From assembly GCF_020881035.1 (NCBI RefSeq), contig NZ_JAJITC010000004.1:372001-436000 (forward strand): 64,000 bases of DNA. Reading direction: 5' to 3'. Under the pieces are notes generated by a model. It had not been told where the DNA came from. It searched no databases and worked only from the letters and a program-made list of their open reading frames with translations. The stretch comes from Paraburkholderia translucens. Lineage in GTDB: Bacteria; Pseudomonadota; Gammaproteobacteria; Burkholderiales; Burkholderiaceae. A program made the position numbers and the translations under genes. Below, in pieces: positions 59,799 through 64,000 of the stretch (positions are counted from its first letter, which is position 1; each line of letters opens with the position of its first letter).

Positions 59799-60539
59799 TC
59801 AGTCGAGCGCCAGATTCCGCGCATTGCTGCCGTGATGTTCGGCGATCAGCGGATAGAGGACGCCCGCTATCACTGCACCGATGATCGGTGCGGCCCAGAA
59901 CAGCCACAACTGATCGAGCGCCGTGCCGCCGACGAACAGCGCGGGTCCTGTCGAACGCGCAGGATTGACCGACGTGTTGGTGACCGGAATCGAGATCAGG
60001 TGGATCAGCGTCAGGCACAGGCCGATCGCGATCGGCGCAAAGCCGGCCGGCGCGCGGCGGTCGGTCGCGCCCAGAATCACGAACAGGAAGAAGCCGGTCA
60101 TCACCACTTCGCAAATGAAGGCGGCGGCGAGCGAGTAGTGTCCCGGCGATTGCTCACCGTAACCATTGGTCGCGAAGCCACTCGCGACGAGGTCGAAGCC
60201 CGGTTTGCCCGACGCGATCAGCGACAACACGAATGCGCCGAGCACGGCGCCGATCACCTGCGCGACGATGTAGGGCAGCAGATCGCGCACCGGAAAGCGG
60301 CCGGCGACCGTCAGACCGACGCTCACCGCCGGATTCAGGTGGCAGCCCGAAATATGGCCGATTGCAAAAGCCATCGTCAGCACGGTCAGGCCGAAGGCCA
60401 GCGAGACGCCGACGAAGCCGATCCCCAGACCGTGAAGCGGTCCGGCAAAGTTGGCGGCGAGGACCGCGCTGCCGCAGCCCCCGAGCACGAGCCAGAAGGT
60501 GCCGAACAGTTCGGCAACGAGGCGCTTTGACAACTGCAT
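59799..60539 (-). CDS. aqpZ: AqpZ, aquaporin Z
   Basis: ATG 60539 ([27 protein letters not shown]), 246 residues. Six membrane helices and two NPA half-helices are plain: [13 protein letters not shown] and [18 protein letters not shown]. The arginine after the second NPA and the water-type selectivity region (FGLTV, ISIPVTN with the narrow-pore His/Thr/Ile pattern) fit AqpZ rather than GlpF. Water channel of the inner membrane. Confidence 0.96.
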   Translation of the reverse strand: MQLSKRLVAELFGTFWLVLGGCGSAVLAANFAGPLHGLGIGFVGVSLAFGLTVLTMAFAIGHISGCHLNPAVSVGLTVAGRFPVRDLLPYIVAQVIGAVLGAFVLSLIASGKPGFDLVASGFATNGYGEQSPGHYSLAAAFICEVVMTGFFLFVILGATDRRAPAGFAPIAIGLCLTLIHLISIPVTNTSVNPARSTGPALFVGGTALDQLWLFWAAPIIGAVIAGVLYPLIAEHHGSNARNLALD

Positions 60540-60578
60540 TTTTGGCAATCCTAAAAAGAATGGGTGCATCAGAAGCAC

Positions 60579-60824
60579 GCATCGAAAAAGGACGAGTGCG
60601 TACCTTGAGCGCGCAATTTTAGGCAGGCAGCGCCAAATCGAGTGTCAAGGATTGTCAATTCGGACAGGATTTATAAACTATTGTGAGATAAGGCGCAGGT
60701 TTTACAATTCACATGCTTTAATAATTATCAGAGGAAAATTTCTAAACCGGTATTACTGGCCATTGCGAATTTTTATAATTGCAGCTAGTCTGCGGTCGAA
60801 TGAGTTCCAGAGAGGGAGAACCGA
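60579..60824. promoter_or_regulatory. AT-rich divergent promoter region of aqpZ and the H-NS-like gene
   Basis: 246 bases of markedly higher AT content (for example TTTATAAACTATTGTGAGATAA and runs near 60720-60790) between divergent genes, the kind of curved, AT-rich DNA that H-NS-type proteins bind. Self-regulation is a reasonable inference. An AGAGGGAGAA ribosome-binding site precedes the gene. Confidence 0.5.
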
Positions 60825-61127
60825 ATGTCTCAATATGCAGACCTCAAGGCGCAGATCGCCCGGTTGCAGGCTCAGGCGGAGGAAGCGCGGCGCACGGAAA
60901 TCGACACTGTCGTCGCCGACATCCGCCAGAAGATCGCCGAATACGGTCTGACTGCGCAGGATCTCGGCTTCGCGGTCGCCGCCAAACGGGGCCGTCCGCC
61001 CAAGAAGGCGCCGCTGCCGGCGAAATACCAGGACCCGAAATCAGGCAATACATGGAGCGGGCGTGGAAAACCGCCGAAATGGATCGTCGGCAAGAATCGC
61101 GAGCGCTTCCTGATTGGCTCCGCCTGA
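60825..61127 (+). CDS. H-NS-family nucleoid protein
   Basis: Protein of 100 residues. An N-terminal coiled coil (MSQYADLKAQIARLQAQAEEARRTEIDTVVADI) mediates oligomerisation; the C-terminal DNA-binding domain has the H-NS signature as YQDPKSGNTWSGRGKPPKWI, preceded by the basic linker KRGRPPKK. It binds AT-rich DNA and silences horizontally acquired genes. Several paralogues are normal in Burkholderia genomes. Confidence 0.95.
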   Translation: MSQYADLKAQIARLQAQAEEARRTEIDTVVADIRQKIAEYGLTAQDLGFAVAAKRGRPPKKAPLPAKYQDPKSGNTWSGRGKPPKWIVGKNRERFLIGSA

Positions 61128-61235
61128 ATTCCACCCGCGGTTAGGCGAGAGGGGTGAAAGCGGACTGAAGGTTGCTGTTGTTCGGCTTATTGGCCGGGCA
61201 CTAATCTGGTATGGAAGCGCAACCATCCCTGGATT

Positions 61236-61266
61236 AAAAAAGCCGCCCATATGGGGCGGCTTTTTT
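61236..61266. terminator. Bidirectional intrinsic terminator after the H-NS-like gene
   Basis: GCCGCCC (61242-61248) and GGGCGGC (61254-61260) with six A before and six T after (61236-61241, 61261-61266). Confidence 0.93.
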
Positions 61267-61383
61267 GGCGTCCGACAGCAAGAGAACTTGTTTTTCCGCT
61301 CGCGCAAACGATTTCGCTGCGGGATTCATCCACGATTGGCGGATATAAGCGAAGGCACACAGTGCGTCGTTCAAAGCGTACCG

Positions 61384-61415
61384 AAAACGGCCGGGCGCAA
61401 AGCGTCGGCCGTTTT
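61384..61415 (-). terminator. Intrinsic terminator of the GT4 gene
   Basis: AAAACGGCCG (61384-61393) and CGGCCGTTTT (61406-61415) form a 10-bp stem; on the minus strand the last pairs give a TTTT tail. It lies 10 bases after the glycosyltransferase stop. Confidence 0.75.
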
Positions 61416-61424
61416 CAAACGCAC

Positions 61425-62489
61425 TTAGCCGACCGCCACCTGGCGCAATACCGGGCGCCGGGTCGTTTCAATCAACGCCGAATAGCCGTCGAGATAGTTG
61501 CGCGCCATCGTTTTCGAACTGAAGCGGCGTTCGAACTGCGCGCGGATTTCGGTGCGCGACAACTCGTCGAGACGCTGCAGAGCGGCAACCGCGCCTTGCA
61601 CGTCTTCGACGATGTAGCCAGTCACGCCGTGGTCGATCACTTCCGGCACCGAGCCGCGGTTGAACGCGATAACCGGCGTGCCGCAAGCCATCGACTCGAT
61701 CATCACGAGGCCGAACGGCTCGGACCAGTCGATCGGGAACAGCAGCGCCTTCGCGCCCGACAGGAATTCAGGCTTCTGCGCCTCGTTGATCTCGCCGACG
61801 AACTCGACGTGCGCCATCGAAAGCAGCGGCTCGATCTCGCGCTTGAAGTACTCCATGTCGACCTTGTCCACCTTGGCGGCGATCTTCAGCGGCAGACCGC
61901 TTTGTGCGGCGATCCTGATAGCTGTATCGACGCGCTTTTCCGGGCAGATGCGGCCGAGGAACGCGAGGTATTCGGGCTTCTTGTGCGGCTGCGGTGTCAG
62001 CAACTGGTCCGGCAGGCCGTGATAGATCGTGCTCAGCCAGTTGGCCTGCGGTAGCGGAATGCGCTGCGAATCCGAAATCGACACGACCGGTACGTGCGAG
62101 AACGCGTCGAACACCGGCTGCAATTCCGGCAGATCGAGACGGCCGTGCAGCGTAGTCACGAACGGCGTGTCCATCGTCGCGAACAGGGGGAACGGCATGT
62201 AATCGAGGTGGAAGTGCAGCACGTCGAACTCGTGCGCGACCTTACGGACCTTCTCCATCATCAGAATATGCGGCGCCAATGCGTCGCGAATCGTCGGGTC
62301 GAGGCGCAGGGCGCGCGGCCAGCACGCCTCGAGATTCGCCGACGTGACCGAGTCGCCGCTTGCGAACAGCGTGACGTCATGGCCGAGATCGGCCAGCGCT
62401 TCGGTCAGATACGACACGACACGTTCGGTGCCGCCATACAGTTTTGGCGGGACGGCCTCATAGAGCGGCGCGATTTGTGCGATTCGCAT
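61425..62489 (-). CDS. GT4-family glycosyltransferase
   Basis: ATG 62489 (MRIAQIAPLYEAVPPKLYGGTERVVSYLTEAL), 354 residues. GT-B fold: N-terminal GGTERVV glycine loop, and in the C-terminal half FLGRICPEKRVDTAIRIA and the E-x7-E region EPFGLVMIESMACGTPVIAF. Many proteobacteria carry this solitary gene; the acceptor is unknown (trehalose, exopolysaccharide or glycogen-type substrates have been proposed for relatives). It is not beside other sugar genes. Confidence 0.92.
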   Translation of the reverse strand: MRIAQIAPLYEAVPPKLYGGTERVVSYLTEALADLGHDVTLFASGDSVTSANLEACWPRALRLDPTIRDALAPHILMMEKVRKVAHEFDVLHFHLDYMPFPLFATMDTPFVTTLHGRLDLPELQPVFDAFSHVPVVSISDSQRIPLPQANWLSTIYHGLPDQLLTPQPHKKPEYLAFLGRICPEKRVDTAIRIAAQSGLPLKIAAKVDKVDMEYFKREIEPLLSMAHVEFVGEINEAQKPEFLSGAKALLFPIDWSEPFGLVMIESMACGTPVIAFNRGSVPEVIDHGVTGYIVEDVQGAVAALQRLDELSRTEIRAQFERRFSSKTMARNYLDGYSALIETTRRPVLRQVAVG

Positions 62490-62714
62490 GCATTTTCTCC
62501 TGTGTCGATCGGAGCGGGCGCCAGGCGCTGACTCGGATCCCATGACAGTTTGGCTAGTTACCCGGGGGTGGCTCCGAATAGGTGTCGGGTAATCCCTATG
62601 GATTCATTATCGGGATCGGCCGCGCTAATTCGAGTCATTTTTCAAACGCTTAATGTTGTTACAGCGCGAAACAGGCGCCGTTACAGCCTTCGAGAGGCGT
62701 TCACTGACTCACCG

Positions 62715-62729
62715 TCCCGATAATCGGGA
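62715..62729. promoter_or_regulatory. Palindrome TCCCGATAATCGGGA
   Basis: Perfect 7+1+7 inverted repeat; a half copy ATTATCGGGA lies 100 bases to the left (62606-62615). It is upstream of both the flhDC promoter and the divergent GT4 gene. Confidence 0.5.
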
Positions 62730-62837
62730 AGTCCAATTCCAGCGACTAAAGCAAACGCTCACCGAGCGGAAAGCACAGTAGCAAGCGGCAGACCCGGAAC
62801 GACGAACGGATCGGGAAAAGCCTCTAAACGAGCCACA

Positions 62838-62865
62838 TTGCGGGCGAGGGAAAAGGTCTTATAAT
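62838..62865 (+). promoter_or_regulatory. Possible sigma70 promoter of flhDC
   Basis: TTGCGG (62838-62843), 16-base spacer, and a perfect TATAAT (62860-62865). It would give a leader of about 340 bases containing both downstream palindromes. Confidence 0.5.
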
Positions 62866-63012
62866 CGCCGTCGGCCGGCTTACGGTGCGGCCGCGCGGTT
62901 CGAAAAACTCACCATTTAGTACGCGCCGCGGCTTGAATATTCCCAGCGCGCATCGGCAGTTACGCTGCGGGTATCATTTCTTCCCAATTTGCACCTCTCC
63001 ACAGCCAGACTT

Positions 63013-63049
63013 GTAGGAAAAATTCCTACGCAAATGACGGATTAATCCG
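63013..63049. promoter_or_regulatory. Two adjacent palindromes upstream of flhD (RcsB-box-like and a second)
   Basis: GTAGGAAAAATTCCTAC (63013-63029) is a perfect 17-bp palindrome that resembles the RcsB/RcsAB box (TaAGaatatTCctA) which represses flhDC in enterobacteria. CGGATTAATCCG (63038-63049) is a perfect 12-bp palindrome eight bases later. Both lie between the presumed promoter and flhD. The binding factor in this organism is not known. Confidence 0.55.
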
Positions 63050-63214
63050 GCAGCCGGGTGGGGTGTCTCTCCGATTTTCGGCTGTGTCCCCTTTCGACAC
63101 AATGCGTGCAAGACCAGAAACGAGTTGAATCGCGCGGGTTCATCCTGCGCGTCCGAGCAAACGTTTCCGCAAAAAAACGGCCCGACCAGCCGCGCATACC
63201 TAGAGGGGGAAACC

Positions 63215-63535
63215 ATGAGCACGACTAGCCAGATGCTCAGCGAGATCAGGGAAGTCAATCTTTCCTATCTGCTGCTCGCCCAGCGCCTGCTGCGCGAAGA
63301 CAAGCCGATGGGCATGTTCCGCATGGGTATTTCGGACCAGCTGGCCGACGTGATAGCCAATCTGTCCCTGGCGCAGACCGTCAAGCTCGCGGCGTCCAAC
63401 CAGATGCTGTGCCGCTTCCGCTTCGACGATCACACGGTGTTGTCCGCCCTCGCGGACAAGGACAAGGCCAGTGCGATCGCGCATGCGCATTCGGCGATTT
63501 TGATGGCGAGCCAGCCGGTCGAGCAGCTCGGCTGA
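63215..63535 (+). CDS. flhD: FlhD, flagellar master regulator subunit
   Basis: ATG 63215 follows AGAGGGGGAAACC and gives 106 residues (MSTTSQMLSEIREVNLSYLLLAQRLLREDKPMGMFRMGIS). This helical protein forms the FlhD4C2 complex that activates class II flagellar promoters. Its stop overlaps the flhC start (TGATG), the usual arrangement. The long upstream region carries several candidate operators. Confidence 0.96.
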   Translation: MSTTSQMLSEIREVNLSYLLLAQRLLREDKPMGMFRMGISDQLADVIANLSLAQTVKLAASNQMLCRFRFDDHTVLSALADKDKASAIAHAHSAILMASQPVEQLG

Positions 63536-64000
63536 TGGCCAGCAAGAGCGTCATACTGGAAGTCCGGGAAATCACCCTCGCGATCGAGCTGATCGAACTC
63601 GGTGCGCGCCTGCAATTGCTGGAGGCGGAAACCAGCCTGTCGCGCGACCGGCTCATCAAGCTCTACAAGGAACTGAAAGGGGTATCACCGCCCAAGGGCA
63701 TGCTGCCGTTCTCGACCGACTGGTTCATGACCTGGCAGCCGAACTTTCACTCTTCGCTGTTCTACAACATCTACCGTTTCATGGCCGGTCACGGCGGCTG
63801 CCGCGCGATCGAATCGATCGTGAAGAGCTACCGGCTGTATCTCGAACATATCCAGTTGCACGACGACGAGCCGGTGCTCAGTCTCACGCGCGCGTGGACA
63901 CTGGTGCGCTTCTTCGACTCGGGCATGCTGCAGACGAGCGCCTGCCGCCGTTGCGGCGGCCACTTCGTCGCGCACGCGCACGATCCGCAGCACGCATTCG
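63535..64000 (+). CDS. flhC: FlhC, flagellar master regulator subunit, N-terminal part
   Basis: Starts at ATG 63535 (MASKSVILEVREITLAIELIELGARLQLLEAET) and runs off the right edge after 155 codons. The segment SLSRDRLIKLYKELKGVSPPKGMLPFSTDWFMTW is the family signature, and CRRCGGHFV gives the first zinc-binding cysteines. FlhC is the main DNA-binding subunit of FlhD4C2. Confidence 0.96.
   Translation, partial: MASKSVILEVREITLAIELIELGARLQLLEAETSLSRDRLIKLYKELKGVSPPKGMLPFSTDWFMTWQPNFHSSLFYNIYRFMAGHGGCRAIESIVKSYRLYLEHIQLHDDEPVLSLTRAWTLVRFFDSGMLQTSACRRCGGHFVAHAHDPQHAF

Larger units (their letters stand above)
62490..63214. other. Long flhDC upstream region
   Basis: 725 bases without a gene. Contents: half-site ATTATCGGGA at 62606-62615, palindrome TCCCGATAATCGGGA at 62715-62729, a sigma70-like promoter at 62838-62865, palindrome GTAGGAAAAATTCCTAC at 63013-63029, palindrome CGGATTAATCCG at 63038-63049, and then about 165 bases to flhD. 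A long leader fits the heavily regulated flhDC operon. Confidence 0.7.

Overview
The window is GC-rich (locally lower in a few intergenic stretches), densely coded and reads as part of the main chromosome of a Burkholderia-type betaproteobacterium (Burkholderia/Paraburkholderia). The reasons are the order mnmG-rsmG-parA-parB-atpIBEFHAGDC, a flagellin and FlhDC typical of that group, a glycine-riboswitch-driven gcvTHP set, and the protein sequences themselves. No insertion sequence, prophage or CRISPR array was seen.

Layout. 1-3.2 kb: end of mnmG (with a perfect parS site inside it), rsmG, and the parAB segregation pair. 3.7-11.6 kb: the complete nine-gene F1Fo ATP synthase operon, with a consensus sigma70 promoter in front, an intrinsic terminator behind, and an RNA hairpin in nearly every longer gap; the leaders of atpG and atpC are copies of one design. 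11.7-20.8 kb: an acyl-CoA synthetase, a PheC-type periplasmic cyclohexadienyl dehydratase, hemE, priA (two DnaA boxes upstream) and a YeiH-type membrane protein. 20.8-31.4 kb: small unknown ORFs, trifunctional putA with an intrinsic terminator in its leader, an amino-acid ABC binding protein, a TPP enzyme, sdaA and an alginate-lyase-family gene. 31.5-36.5 kb: gcvP, gcvH, gcvT behind a tandem glycine riboswitch (minus strand), so glycine cleavage and serine deamination sit together. 36.6-42.1 kb: lipoprotein, Gfo/Idh/MocA oxidoreductase, Rep helicase, dihaem cytochrome c, tRNA-Arg(CCG).

42.3-53.6 kb is the most distinctive accessory stretch. A broken hicB lies next to the tRNA. Then comes a tightly overlapping seven-gene minus-strand operon (TPR/GT41 O-glycosyltransferase, VioA-like sugar aminotransferase, WbqC-family protein, divergent DegT-like protein, GNAT acyltransferase, PhyH dioxygenase, SAM methyltransferase) directly beside fliT-fliD-fliC. 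The simplest reading is a flagellin glycosylation locus that builds a modified 4-amino-4,6-dideoxy sugar and attaches it to FliC.

53.6-55.7 kb is a decay zone around rpsU: a shattered aldo/keto reductase and a small gene interrupted by one amber codon. 55.7-62.5 kb: tag, a BadF-type sugar kinase, a Cof-type HAD phosphatase, a PXPV-type secreted protein, a histidine phosphatase, aqpZ, an H-NS-like protein and a GT4 glycosyltransferase. 62.5-64 kb: a long leader with several palindromes, then flhD and the start of flhC, the flagellar master regulator, which ties functionally to the flagellin and glycosylation genes 10 kb away. All calls rest on reading the sequence and on recalled family features; no database search was run.
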